Source: Paraburkholderia aromaticivorans
Lineage (GTDB): Bacteria; Pseudomonadota; Gammaproteobacteria; Burkholderiales; Burkholderiaceae
DNA length: 64,000 nt
Direction: 5' to 3'
NCBI RefSeq assembly: GCF_002278075.1
Contig: NZ_CP022989.1
Location: 744,001-808,000, forward strand
Every line of letters starts with the position of its first letter. Position 1 is the first letter of the stretch. Below are positions 41,319 through 50,215 of this stretch, one piece after another. The notes under the pieces were generated by a model. The model was given only the letters and a program-made list of their open reading frames with translations. It was not told the origin of the DNA and did no database searches. The translations under genes and the position numbers were made by a program.

Positions 41319-42389
41319 ATGGCTGACTACTTCGAGATCGACTTTCTTGGCGTCGAAACAGCGAAAAGCGGGGACGCGATCACGCTGCGCTACTCGGTGA
41401 ATGGCACCGAGGGCGTGCACGTTGTTGACGGTGGGTATCTGGATACGGGTGATCAGATAGTCGAGCATCTGAAGACGTACTATGGAACAACAGTCATCGA
41501 CCATGTGATCCTCACGCACCCAGATCGCGATCACGCCAACGGACTACGAAAAGTCCTGGAGCAATGCACGGTCAGGAATCTTTGGATCAACCGGCCGTGG
41601 ATATACGCGGACCAGTTGATCGATCGCTTTGAGACCTATGAATCGGTTGAAGCCCTGCGACGGAAGTTGCGCTCAATCTACGATGCCACGGCAATTCTTG
41701 AGGATATTGCGGTGGAGAAGGGAATTCCAATCCATGCCCCCCTTCAGGGGCAGAGCATCGGTCCGTTCGCGGTCATGGCACCTACCCTGGGGCGCTACTT
41801 GGACCTGATCGTGGACTCCGCGAAGACACCGGAAGCTGTCGAAGAAAGTGCTTTTGATAGCGCGCTGAGCAGCATATTCCGGGCAGTGAAGGCCGCGACC
41901 GCCTACATCAAGTCCCTGTGGGGCGAGGAATATTTCCCGCCTGAGCCGACCAGTCGTGAGAATGAAATGAGTGTGGTGCAGTCGGCTGTCTTGAACGGTC
42001 ATCGCGTCATGCTTACTGGCGATGCCGGGCGTGAAGCACTGCAGGAGGTGATCGACTACGCACCTTTCGTGGGACTCGCGCTGCCAGGTATTCGGTATTT
42101 CCAAGTGCCCCATCACGGCGGGCGACACAACGTTTCGACCGAAGTCTTGGATCAACTGCTCGGCCCACGGTTGAACAGTATGCCGGACAAGCACCATTGG
42201 AATGCCATATGCAGTTCTGCCAAGGCGGATGAGGATCATCCGCGGAAGTCGGTGATTCGCGCCGTATTGCACCGGGGTGGGCACTGGGCGGCAACTGAAA
42301 GCCAGAACATACGCATCGGGGCAGGCATCACCCGCGATGGCTGGGTGCCGATTCCCCAGGCGGCGTATCCGGAAGATCAAGAAAATTGA
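41319..42389 (+). CDS. Metallo-beta-lactamase-fold hydrolase 2
   Basis: A 356-residue MBL-fold protein starting at ATG 41319, with GAGGG just upstream (an in-frame GTG at 41274 abuts the E2-E1-JAB stop but lacks an RBS). Metal motifs are LTHPDRDHANG (H67, D69, D71, H72), MLTGDAG (231-237) and VPHHGG (263-268). A helical insertion with a hydrophobic face occupies about residues 160-205. It is a distant relative of the first MBL, so the E2-E1-JAB gene is flanked by two MBL genes. The substrate is unknown; nucleic acid or a conjugate are possibilities. Last gene of the module. Confidence 0.85.
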   Translation: MADYFEIDFLGVETAKSGDAITLRYSVNGTEGVHVVDGGYLDTGDQIVEHLKTYYGTTVIDHVILTHPDRDHANGLRKVLEQCTVRNLWINRPWIYADQLIDRFETYESVEALRRKLRSIYDATAILEDIAVEKGIPIHAPLQGQSIGPFAVMAPTLGRYLDLIVDSAKTPEAVEESAFDSALSSIFRAVKAATAYIKSLWGEEYFPPEPTSRENEMSVVQSAVLNGHRVMLTGDAGREALQEVIDYAPFVGLALPGIRYFQVPHHGGRHNVSTEVLDQLLGPRLNSMPDKHHWNAICSSAKADEDHPRKSVIRAVLHRGGHWAATESQNIRIGAGITRDGWVPIPQAAYPEDQEN

Positions 42390-42765
42390 CAGCGCCTGAA
42401 GGCCAGCACCACTTTTCAACTGCCTGCTGACAACTTGGCCTGCATCCCGACGTTCCTTCGTCGGGCTCATGGGCTGCGCCCCGAGCTTCGTGCCGAATCG
42501 CAGTCATCCGGCTTCAAGCCCGGACGCTCTGATCTGGACTGACGCTTCGGACCTGCGCGCTACGCTTGTCAATACCGGGGTGGCTGCGTGGTGAGGTGTG
42601 GCGGCTTGCTGTTCCCTTCATCGTGCCACGGCGTGCTCGCCGTCAATGACTGCGCACCTTCGGCGCTTGCGGCCTGGCGGCCGTCTTCGATCTTTGACTG
42701 CTTGCGCTGCGCCGTGCCCTGCAAGGGCTGGGCAATTCCGCCCGGTAACCTTACAGGAGTTCACC
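42390..42765. other. Gene-free spacer between defence-like locus and element backbone
   Basis: About 375 bases without a convincing gene. It contains a perfect 7-bp hairpin CCCGACG/CGTCGGG (42446-42465) 56 bases after MBL2, without a T-run, and GC-rich backbone-type noncoding sequence. The GAGGAG-like RBS (AGGAG at 42755) belongs to the next gene. Confidence 0.5.
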
Positions 42766-43116
42766 ATGAACCACGCATTCATCACGGACGAGCAGCGCAT
42801 CGTGCTGCTGGCCAACGGCCGCGAATCCTTGGAGAACCCGGACTTCGATCCGGCCCCAGTGGTCAAGCTGTTCACGCCGGATGCCGGCGCGACCTGGCTG
42901 CTGACCGAGATTGATCCCGATGACCACGATCACGCCTTCGGTCTTTGCGACCTGGGCCTAGGGATGCCGGAAATCGGCTGGGTCAGTCTTTCCGAACTGG
43001 CGACCGTGCGCGGGCGGCTGGGCTTGCCGGTAGAGCGGGATCTGCACTTTCGTGCCGAGAAGCGGCTGAGCGCCTATGCGCGCGATGCGCGGCTGGCGGG
43101 GCGTGTCGTTGTCTGA
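42766..43116 (+). CDS. DUF2958 protein, copy 1
   Basis: A 116-residue protein of the DUF2958 family, starting at ATG 42766 with AGGAG seven bases upstream. Typical sequence includes ITDEQRIVLLANGRES, PVVKLFTPDAGATWLL and FGLCDLGLGMPEIGWVSL. Family members occur in integrative elements and plasmids; the function is unknown. A second DUF2958 paralog lies at 50733-51080. Confidence 0.85.
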   Translation: MNHAFITDEQRIVLLANGRESLENPDFDPAPVVKLFTPDAGATWLLTEIDPDDHDHAFGLCDLGLGMPEIGWVSLSELATVRGRLGLPVERDLHFRAEKRLSAYARDARLAGRVVV

Positions 43117-43179
43117 CCTGGTTCTGGGGCGCCGCAAGGCGCTCCTGAGCGTTCTCAATCATTTCAGGAGGTCAAGGCC

Positions 43180-43458
43180 ATGAGCAGCCACCACGACTAC
43201 ATCCTCGAAATCACGGCAGAGCATGATGCGTTCAAGCCGTTCCCACCGGAGAACGGCCAGCCCTTGCGCTTTGCGCTCGGCGACGCGGTGATCTATACCA
43301 ACGGGTTTGGCGCACAGTTCCGGTGCCGCGTCACCGGGTTTTATCGTCCCAGCGGACTTTCGGGCCTGTACGCGCGCGGTGCGCGCTACCTGCTGGACTC
43401 GTCATCGCCGTGGATGCCGGTGTCGGAAGCCAGCCTGCGCCCCGACGACCCGGCCTGA
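43180..43458 (+). CDS. Conserved small ICE protein, function unknown
   Basis: A 92-residue acidic/aromatic protein starting at ATG 43180, with AGGAGGTCAAGGCC upstream, a strong ribosome-binding site. Sequence such as FALGDAVIYTNGFGAQFRCRV suggests a small beta-barrel-like domain. No family is recognised. It follows the DUF2958 gene and probably belongs to the same transcript. Confidence 0.7.
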   Translation: MSSHHDYILEITAEHDAFKPFPPENGQPLRFALGDAVIYTNGFGAQFRCRVTGFYRPSGLSGLYARGARYLLDSSSPWMPVSEASLRPDDPA

Positions 43459-43583
43459 TGCCTTCGCGCCCCTGGCGGGGCGCTACGCGCTGCGCTTGCC
43501 TCCAGGGGAAAGCCCTGCGGGCTATCCCCGCCGCGCAGGCTTGGCGCCCCTCTCGCGCAGCGAACCGGCTGGTGCCGGATCGC
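43459..43583. repeat. Intergenic repeat block, copy C (partial)
   Basis: Contains GCTTGCCTCCAGGGGA, CCCCGCCGCGC, GCTTGGCGCCCCT, CGAACCGGCT and GCCGGATCG in the same order as the blocks at 48785-48970 and 50026-50193. It lies between convergent genes. Confidence 0.7.
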
Positions 43584-43600
43584 TCCCTTCATGCCGGACA

Positions 43601-43900
43601 TTACGATGGCACTTCGGGCGTGGGTGTGTCGGGTTCGTAGTCGCCCAGCCACTCGAAGAGACGTTCGATATCGCAGTCCAGCTGGTTCAGCGTGGCCTGG
43701 GCCATTGCGTACCAGGTGGTGCCGTCGTCCGTTTCTTCGGAGGCGGACAGCAGGACGTTGAGCTGTGCGCGCCGTCCCAGCAGGCGCTGCATCTCGTTGC
43801 CTACCGTCTTGCGGTCGGTGGTCCAGATGAGGGTCGGCAGAAAGATGCCAGGCCCTTCTGCTCCAGGCGCAGGCGTTCCGGGTTGCATGGGATCGCTCAT
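43601..43900 (-). CDS. Small ICE protein, function unknown
   Basis: A 99-residue leftward protein starting MSDPMQPGTPAPG, with a GGAG seven bases upstream. After a Pro/Gly-rich start it forms likely helices (TVGNEMQRLLGRRAQLNVLL, TWYAMAQATLNQLDCDIERL) and ends in an acidic tail. No known domain. Start and RBS support a real gene. Confidence 0.65.
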   Translation of the reverse strand: MSDPMQPGTPAPGAEGPGIFLPTLIWTTDRKTVGNEMQRLLGRRAQLNVLLSASEETDDGTTWYAMAQATLNQLDCDIERLFEWLGDYEPDTPTPEVPS

Positions 43901-44047
43901 GGTGGTTCTCCAGAAGGTGGAGATTCCACGGTAGGCATTGGCCCGTGACCGGGCCACTCGAAATTCGCGCTATTTCGGGGGGATTTCGGGATCAGCGCCG
44001 ATCGGCCGTGGCGCAGTCATGCGGGCGGGCTGCCTTTGAGCCGGTGC

Positions 44048-44269
44048 TTACCAGGGCTTCCAGCGCCGCTGGGGTGTTTGCGGCACGGCGCCGAGCAATT
44101 GGATCGGCGGCAGTGCATGGGGCGCATTGTTCCTGGGGAAGCGCCGGCGCACTTCGCATTCCAGTTCGTGCGCGAGGCCGCGTGCGTCCTTCTCGCCGCG
44201 CAGTGCCCGTTGCCGCCAGTCTCGGGCCTGGGCCATCAGTTCATCGTCTTGTAGGGCTCGTATGTCCAT
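44048..44269 (-). CDS. Small ICE protein, function unknown
   Basis: A leftward frame of 73 residues from MDIRALQDDELMAQARDWRQ. The first half is a charged helix (DELMAQARDWRQRALRGEKD, then RGLAHELECEVRRRF) and the C-terminus is Pro-rich. The RBS is weak; an in-frame GTG at 44311 would add 14 residues. Its amphipathic helix favours a real gene over a shadow. Confidence 0.5.
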   Translation of the reverse strand: MDIRALQDDELMAQARDWRQRALRGEKDARGLAHELECEVRRRFPRNNAPHALPPIQLLGAVPQTPQRRWKPW

Positions 44270-44311
44270 GCCATTGCCATTTTGCCGATGGCTGGGTGGG
44301 TAGCTGTCCAC

Positions 44312-44835
44312 GGGGATTTCATTGAAGTCATGTGGGCGTCCCCGGCCACCTGGGAGATGGCCGGTCGCGCTCTCGTGCTAGCGCATCGAGCCGCCTGCGG
44401 CGTCTCGCCCCCTTCGGGCTTCGATCGTTCCCTCACTCCGTTCGGCTGACGCCTCCGGCCCGGCTTCCAGCTTCGAGCCTGCGCGCTTCGCTTGCCGTGC
44501 GGTCGGCTTGTGGGATGGCCGTTGCCATGTCCAGTCCTCTTCCCTGACTTCATCACCTTGTCCGCGACTGTAGCCCGCGGCCGTGTGCCGTCAAGGCGCG
44601 CAGGGCCGTGTCCTCGGCTGCGCCTGCGGGCCGCCCCACCCTGCGCTTGTTTCCTTGACGGCCCCCGTCCGCGCGCTCCCTTTCGTCGCGGGCGATGAAC
44701 TCAGGAAAGACGGTGGCAACAGGGCCAACCGGGTTCCTCGCGCCGACCGCACCGAACAGCCGAAAGGCTGGGCTTCGAATCTTGGAATCCGGTGTGCGGT
44801 TTTCTTCAACAGCCTTTTTGTTCAGGAGAAAGACC
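44312..44835. other. Gene-free region upstream of the DUF932 gene
   Basis: About 520 GC-rich bases with no convincing gene; the overlapping open frames have low-complexity Arg/Pro/Ser-rich translations typical of noncoding high-GC DNA. It presumably holds the promoter of the DUF932-ParB transcript. Confidence 0.5.
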
Positions 44836-45663
44836 ATGCAACTCGCATCCCGCTTCGCTTCCCATTCCCCCGCATTGCGCAGCGACTCCCCGCTGTCCGA
44901 TGACCAGATCCGCCGCGTGGCCCCGTCCATCTTCGCGGATGCCCCCCATGAAAGCCGTTCCGAGCGGTACAGCTACATCCCCACCGCCGCCGTGCTGACC
45001 GAGCTTCGCAAAGAGGGGTTTCAGCCCTTCATGGTGTGCCAGACCCGCGTTCGCAACGAGGGCCGGCGCGAGCACACGAAACACATGCTGCGCCTGCGCC
45101 ACGCCAACCAGATCAACGCCCGCGAAGCCAATGAAATCATCCTGCTGAACTCGCACGACGGCACGAGCAGCTATCAATTACTGGGTGGCATGTTCCGCTT
45201 CGTTTGCAGCAATGGCCTTGTCTGCGGCGACACCGTGGGCGATGTGCGCGTGCCCCACAAGGGCGACGTGGCGGGCCATGTCATCGAGGGCGCCTATCAG
45301 GTGCTGAGCGGCTTCGAGCATGCGCAGGAATCGCGCGAATCCATGCAGGCCATCACGCTGGATGCCGGGGAATCGGAAGTGTTCGCCCGCGCCGCGCTGG
45401 CCCTCAAGTACGACGACCCAACCAAGCCCGCGCCCGTCACGGAATCGCAAATCCTGATGCCGCGCCGCTTCGACGACCGCCGCCCCGACCTGTGGAGCGT
45501 GTTCAACCGCACGCAGGAGAACCTGACCAAGGGCGGATTGCATGGCCGCGCCGCCAATGGCCGCAGACAGCAGACCCGCCCCGTGCAGGGCATTGATTCG
45601 GACATTCGCCTGAACCGCGCCCTGTGGCTGCTGGCCGATGGCATGCGCGCCCTCAAGGCCTGA
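44836..45663 (+). CDS. DUF932 domain protein (phage/plasmid-like)
   Basis: A 275-residue protein starting at ATG 44836, with AGGAGA upstream. Typical segments are YIPTAAVLTELRKEGFQPF, HTKHMLRLRHANQI and NEIILLNSHDGTSSYQLLGG. DUF932 genes are conserved in Tn4371-like elements near parB. The function is unknown, though structural links to plasmid maintenance are suspected. Confidence 0.88.
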   Translation: MQLASRFASHSPALRSDSPLSDDQIRRVAPSIFADAPHESRSERYSYIPTAAVLTELRKEGFQPFMVCQTRVRNEGRREHTKHMLRLRHANQINAREANEIILLNSHDGTSSYQLLGGMFRFVCSNGLVCGDTVGDVRVPHKGDVAGHVIEGAYQVLSGFEHAQESRESMQAITLDAGESEVFARAALALKYDDPTKPAPVTESQILMPRRFDDRRPDLWSVFNRTQENLTKGGLHGRAANGRRQQTRPVQGIDSDIRLNRALWLLADGMRALKA

Positions 45664-45738
45664 CCCCCTCTGACGTGTTCCCCGCCGGAGGGGCGGTTTC
45701 CCCTCCATTCCCTTGTTTCACTTGATTGGAGATTCACC

Positions 45739-47805
45739 ATGAACGCCGTTACTTACACCGAAGCTCAAGCCCTCGACAGCCGCGCAAACGTGCTGCAAGC
45801 CGCCGACCCGAGCAAGCACATGATTCTGGTTCCGCTGTCGCGGCTGGTGCTGCGCCCCACGGGCCGCAACGTGCGCAAGACCGTCCCGCGCATGTCCATC
45901 CCCGAGCTGGCCGCGAGCATTCAGCGCGTGGGCCTGCTGCAAAACCTGATCGTGATTCCCGCCGCCGATGACCTGCATTACGAGGTGGTGGCAGGTGGCC
46001 GACGCTTTGCGGCCCTCAAGCTGCTGGCAAAGAAGCACCGTATCGCCAAGGATTGGGACGTGCCTTGCCTGCAGGTGGCCGATGGCACGGCCCGCACCGC
46101 CAGCCTGACCGAGAACGTGCAGCGCGAAGCCATGCACCCAGCAGACCAGTTTGAAGCCTTCGCCGCGCTGGTGGCCGAAGGCCGACCGATTGAGGACATT
46201 GCGGCGGATTTCTCCGTTACGCCGCTGGTGGTGCAGCGCCGCTTGAAGCTCGCCAATGTCTCGCCGCGTTTGATGGAGGACTACCGGGCCGATGCCGTGA
46301 GCCTCGATCAGCTGATGGCGCTCTCCATCACCGACGACCACGCCGCGCAGGAATGCGCGTTCTACGATGCGCCGCAATGGCAGCGCCAACCCTCGCACTT
46401 GCGCGAACGTCTGACGGAGCGCGAGATTGACGCCTACCGGCATCCGCTGGTGCGCTTCGTCGGGCTGGACACCTACGAGCAGGCGGGCGGCGGCATCCGC
46501 CGCGACCTGTTCGCGGAGGGCGATGCAGGCGTGTACCTGACCGACGCCGCGCTGCTGGAACGACTGGCGCAAGACAAGCTGGCGGGCATCGCCGCAGAGG
46601 TGAAGGCCGAGGGCTGGGCTTGGGCTGATGCCACGCCGGGCGTGACCCATGCCGATCTGCACGCCTTCCAGCGTGCGCCGAGGGAGCGCCGCGAGCCGAA
46701 CAAGCGCGAAGCACAGCGCATCGAGAGGCTGCAAGCCAAGATGCAGGAGGTGGCCGAAGCCATTGATGCCGCGACGGACGCCGACGACGAGGACAAGGCC
46801 GATGCGCTGCAAGAGGAAGGCGAGCGGCTGGGCGAGCAGTTGCAGGCGCTGGAAGACGGCTTGCAGGGGTACGGCGCGAACGTGAAGGCCGCAGCCGGGG
46901 CCATCGTCACCATCGGCCGCAACGGCGAGGTGGTGATTCATCGCGGACTGCTGCGCGAGGCCGAGGCCAAGGCACTGCGCACACTGGAGAAGCTGCGCCA
47001 AGGGTTCAGCGACCCAGATGCCGCGAACGATGACGAAGGCGAGGACGACGAGCCGCCCAAGGCAGCAGCGATTTCCGACCGACTGGCCCAGCGCCTGAGC
47101 GCCCATCGCACCGCCGCGCTGCAAATCGAGGTGGCCCGGCATCCGCAGGTGGCGGTGGCCGCGCTGGTGCATGGCATGGTGCAGACCGTCTTGCAGGGCC
47201 GCTACTACGGGCGCGACCTGCCGCTGGGCGTGAGCCTGAAAGTCCAAGACCGGCTGGACGGCATGGCCCCGGACTGGCCCGAGTCACCCGCCGCTGTGGC
47301 GCTGCGTGAATTGCAGCAGGCGTGGAGCGGCAAGCTGCCCGAGGACAGCGCCGAACTGTTTGCCGCGCTGCTGGCGATGGAGCAAGGCGAACTGGTCAAG
47401 CTGCTGGCCGTGTGCGTGGCTTCCACGGTGGACGTGGTGACGCCTCGCGCCACACCGCACCAGCCCGGCGAGGAACTGGCGCAGGCCGTGGGCCTCGACA
47501 TGGCCGCATGGTGGCAGCCGACCGCCGAGGGGTATTTCAAGCACGTTCCGAAGGCGGCAGTTCTGCAAGCCGTGGGCGAGTACGCGCCCGATCAGGTTTC
47601 CCGGCTGGCGAAGCTGAAGAAGGCCGACATTGCCAGCGAAGCCGAGCGGCTGGCCGATGGCGCGGGTTGGATGCCTGCCATCTTTAAGGTCGAAGGCCCG
47701 CAGCAGGCAGTGAAGGAAAGCGCGCAGGAGGCAGGCCCGGAGCAGGACGCCCCGGAGGATGCCGAGGCAATGGCGGATGAACCCGCCGAGGCGCTGGCCG
47801 CTTGA
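45739..47805 (+). CDS. parB: ParB/Spo0J-family protein of the element
   Basis: A 688-residue ParB-like protein, much longer than a chromosomal ParB (about 300). The N-terminal ParB/Srx domain holds the motif VVAGGRRFAALK (the CTPase box region) and TENVQREAMHPADQFEAF; an HTH-like FSVTPLVVQRRLKLANVSP follows. The remainder (about residues 230-688) is element-specific, with a coiled-coil segment (about 315-375) and an acidic tail. It probably binds element DNA for partition or regulation, with the separate ParA at 53683-54321. Confidence 0.9.
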   Translation: MNAVTYTEAQALDSRANVLQAADPSKHMILVPLSRLVLRPTGRNVRKTVPRMSIPELAASIQRVGLLQNLIVIPAADDLHYEVVAGGRRFAALKLLAKKHRIAKDWDVPCLQVADGTARTASLTENVQREAMHPADQFEAFAALVAEGRPIEDIAADFSVTPLVVQRRLKLANVSPRLMEDYRADAVSLDQLMALSITDDHAAQECAFYDAPQWQRQPSHLRERLTEREIDAYRHPLVRFVGLDTYEQAGGGIRRDLFAEGDAGVYLTDAALLERLAQDKLAGIAAEVKAEGWAWADATPGVTHADLHAFQRAPRERREPNKREAQRIERLQAKMQEVAEAIDAATDADDEDKADALQEEGERLGEQLQALEDGLQGYGANVKAAAGAIVTIGRNGEVVIHRGLLREAEAKALRTLEKLRQGFSDPDAANDDEGEDDEPPKAAAISDRLAQRLSAHRTAALQIEVARHPQVAVAALVHGMVQTVLQGRYYGRDLPLGVSLKVQDRLDGMAPDWPESPAAVALRELQQAWSGKLPEDSAELFAALLAMEQGELVKLLAVCVASTVDVVTPRATPHQPGEELAQAVGLDMAAWWQPTAEGYFKHVPKAAVLQAVGEYAPDQVSRLAKLKKADIASEAERLADGAGWMPAIFKVEGPQQAVKESAQEAGPEQDAPEDAEAMADEPAEALAA

Positions 47806-47867
47806 CCCACGCCGAAGGCAAGCGCCCCGGCTTCGACCGGGGCGCTTCGCTGCAAGGAGAAGCCCCC

Positions 47868-48077
47868 ATGACCCGCACCACCACCAACCGCCCGCGCATG
47901 GCGGCGGTCTATGCACCCGGCACGGTGCGCGCCCGCCGCTGGCACGGCGATGGCGACGTGCGCGGCTACCGACCGCCCTCGGGCTGGTCGGCCCGCGCTG
48001 ACCTCACCGACATACATCCCATCACGGGCCGCGCCTTGCCGCGTGCCGTGTGGTGGATCATCGAAACGAAGGAATGA
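47868..48077 (+). CDS. Small ICE protein, function unknown
   Basis: A 69-residue basic protein starting MTRTTTNRPRMAAVYAPGTV with AAGGAGA upstream, 62 bases after parB. It contains GWSARADLTDIHPITGRALP and ends WWIIETKE. No known domain. Confidence 0.65.
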   Translation: MTRTTTNRPRMAAVYAPGTVRARRWHGDGDVRGYRPPSGWSARADLTDIHPITGRALPRAVWWIIETKE

Positions 48078-48207
48078 TCATCGTCAGCACCGCGCCCAGG
48101 CCGTTCCGCCCTGGGCGCGGTGAAACGCATAATCCGGGCGCGGCGGTGGCCGCGCCCGGTGTTGAAGCCGAATAGCCGGGGCATTACGCCGCCGCCTTCA
48201 CTGGCAC

Positions 48208-48726
48208 TCAGGCGGCGGCGTTGAAGGCATCGCTGTACTGCGCGATGCCTTCGGGCACTGGCCCATGGAAGGCCAGTGCGAGAAAATAGCCGGGCGGCAC
48301 GCCCGGCAGTTGCAGGCCCGCATGGGCCTGGAAGCCAAAGCGCCCGTAGTACGCGGGCTCTCCGAGCAGCACACAGCCTTCGGCCTGCATGGCCCGCAGT
48401 TCAGACAGCGCCTGTTCCATCAGGCGCGAGCCGATGCCGTGCCCCTGCCTCTGCGGCAGGACGGAGATCGGCCCCAGGCCGCACCAGCCTTTGGCCTTGT
48501 GGCCGTGGTCGTTGGTGATAGTCACCGGCGACAGAGCCACATGGCCGACGACCTGGCCGTGTTCTTCGGCCACGATGGAAAGCGTCAGTTCGCTAGCGTC
48601 GCGCAATGCACGCACGATGAATTGCTCCGTGTGGCTGGTGTGCGGCGCATCGGCGAAGGCGGCAATGGTCACGGCCTCGATAGCGGCAATGTCGTTCGTG
48701 GTTTCGTGTCGTAGCTGGATGGTCAT
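48208..48726 (-). CDS. GNAT-family N-acetyltransferase
   Basis: A 172-residue acetyltransferase starting MTIQLRHETTNDIAAIEAVT. The acetyl-CoA motif is present as VLPQRQGHGIGSRLMEQAL, and the C-terminal part (GEPAYYGRFGFQAHAGLQLP) matches the YhbS-like GNAT group. The substrate is unknown. It is leftward, the opposite of its neighbours, and looks like an insertion into the backbone between the small protein and DUF736. Confidence 0.88.
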   Translation of the reverse strand: MTIQLRHETTNDIAAIEAVTIAAFADAPHTSHTEQFIVRALRDASELTLSIVAEEHGQVVGHVALSPVTITNDHGHKAKGWCGLGPISVLPQRQGHGIGSRLMEQALSELRAMQAEGCVLLGEPAYYGRFGFQAHAGLQLPGVPPGYFLALAFHGPVPEGIAQYSDAFNAAA

Positions 48727-48784
48727 GGTTTTCTGCGTTCCCTGCTCAAAATATAGAACGGCCTGGGCGTGTCGGCGCGTAGCG

Positions 48785-48970
48785 CCGCCGGGCTTTCGGG
48801 CTGCGCCCCGTGCCGACTTCGCTGTCACGGCCATTCGGCTTCAATCCACTCACGCCTTCGCGCCTGCGGCGCTGCGCGCTGCGCTTGCCTCCGGGGGATC
48901 GGCGCAAGGCCCATCCCCGCCGCGCGAGCTTGGCGCCCCTCGATGCCGCCGAACCGTCGATGCCGGATCG
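48785..48970. repeat. Intergenic repeat block, copy A
   Basis: Matches the block at 50026-50193 from GGCTTT-CGGGCTGCGCCCC through CGACTTCGC-GTCA-GGCCATT to CGGCTTCAATCC and, further right, GCTTGCCTCCGGGGGA, CCCCGCCGCGCGA, GCTTGGCGCCCCT and GCCGGATCGG. It lies upstream of the leftward GNAT gene. Confidence 0.75.
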
Positions 48971-49547
48971 GCCCGGCCAGCGCCCCGCCGCAATGGACGG
49001 AGCTGGCGAACACGCTGGTGCTTGCTGCGGCAGGTTGTGCGAATGCGTGCCGTCCTCAACGCTGGCGGTTCTCGCCCATCACGTCACGAAGGACGGTTCA
49101 CGGACATCCCGCCCGGCATCGCTATGGAGCTTCCACGCCACGCCTCAAGACCGGCGCCGCAAGGTGCGGCCGGGGCGTTCTCGCTTGTCGTCGGATGGTT
49201 GACCTGGCCCGCGTCAGTGGGCGAGCCGGTGCTGCCTTCGTGCGGGGATGCCGAGCCGGCCCTGCCTCCTTTCGATGCGGTTCGGCCCAAGGCGTCCTTG
49301 TGTTGTTGTGAATCCTAGCGGTGGCGCGGCTGCGCCTCGGGCTTCATGGCTGCAACCGTCCGGCGAAAACAATTTCCCCTGCTTTGTCACTGCGTTCGGC
49401 GCATTCCTCGCGGGACAAATTCTTTTCGCCTCCCGGCTCTCCACTGCGTTGCGACCGCAAGCGGTGCAGCCCGCCCGTCCCCCGCCGGCCGGATCACAAC
49501 AAGGACGCGATGGGCGCGAACCTTGTTCCACCAAAAGGAGTTTCATC
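48971..49547. other. Gene-free region upstream of DUF736
   Basis: About 575 bases with no convincing gene. The overlapping frames (for example around 49248-49547) are open by GC bias. The DUF736 RBS (AAAAGGAG) is at its right end. Confidence 0.5.
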
Positions 49548-49862
49548 ATGGCCAACATCGGCACCTTCACCGCAGACAAAGACGGCTTCACCGGCACGCT
49601 TCGCACCCTGACGCTCAACGTCAAGGTCAAGCTGGTGCCCAACGACAAGGGGGACAACGAGAAGGCCCCGGACTTCCGCCTGCAGGCCGCCAGCCACGAC
49701 ATCGGCGCGGCGTGGAAGAAGACCAGCGAGGCCGGGCGGGAGTACATCTCCGTGACCCTCGACGATCCTTCGTTCCCGGCCACGGTCTATGCCCGCCTGA
49801 TCGAAGGAGAGAACGGCACGCACGACCTGATCTGGTCGCGCAGCAAGCCCCAGGCGGCCTGA
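49548..49862 (+). CDS. DUF736 family protein
   Basis: A 104-residue protein starting [20 protein letters not shown], with AAAGGAG upstream. DUF736 is a small beta-rich family common in integrative elements and plasmids, and part of the Tn4371 backbone. Function unknown. Confidence 0.9.
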   Translation: MANIGTFTADKDGFTGTLRTLTLNVKVKLVPNDKGDNEKAPDFRLQAASHDIGAAWKKTSEAGREYISVTLDDPSFPATVYARLIEGENGTHDLIWSRSKPQAA

Positions 49863-50025
49863 CGGCCGCCAGCGCCCCGCCCACTGCGGCGGGGCGCTGT
49901 ACTGCTTGGATCAGCAGACTGGAAGGCTTGGCTCTCCCAGCTTCGTGATGGTGGTGGTCGGGCAGCATCACCATGACTTCGTGTTGCCAGGGCGAATGCA
50001 GGGCGATTCGGCGCACTGCGCCGAC

Positions 50026-50193
50026 CGGGCTTTGCGGGCTGCGCCCCATGCCGACTTCGCCGTCATGGCCATTCGGCTTCAATCCCTATCGCAGCTGCGC
50101 GCTTCGCTTGCCTCCGGGGGAAAACCCTGCGGCCTCTCCCCGCCGCGCGATGCTTGGCGCCCCTGAAGTCCCCGAACCGGCTGCACCGGATCG
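50026..50193. repeat. Intergenic repeat block, copy B
   Basis: About 95% identical to copy A over the first 57 bases (from GGCTTT to CTTCAATCC), then shares the GCTTGCCTCCGGGGGA...CCCCGCCGCGC...GCTTGGCGCCCCT core and the GGATCGGCCACGCCAGCGC end. It lies between the convergent DUF736 and XRE genes. Confidence 0.75.
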
Positions 50194-50215
50194 GCCACGC
50201 CAGCGCGGTCGCACG

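Noticed and set aside
36041..42389. A type II CBASS operon with its CD-NTase
   Set aside because: No protein has the nucleotidyltransferase G-S/DxD motif; the upstream gene is MBL-fold, so the locus cannot be called CBASS.
36041..42389. A canonical ubiquitin-like (Bil-type) operon
   Set aside because: There is no ubiquitin-like gene, and E1, E2 and JAB are one polypeptide rather than separate genes.
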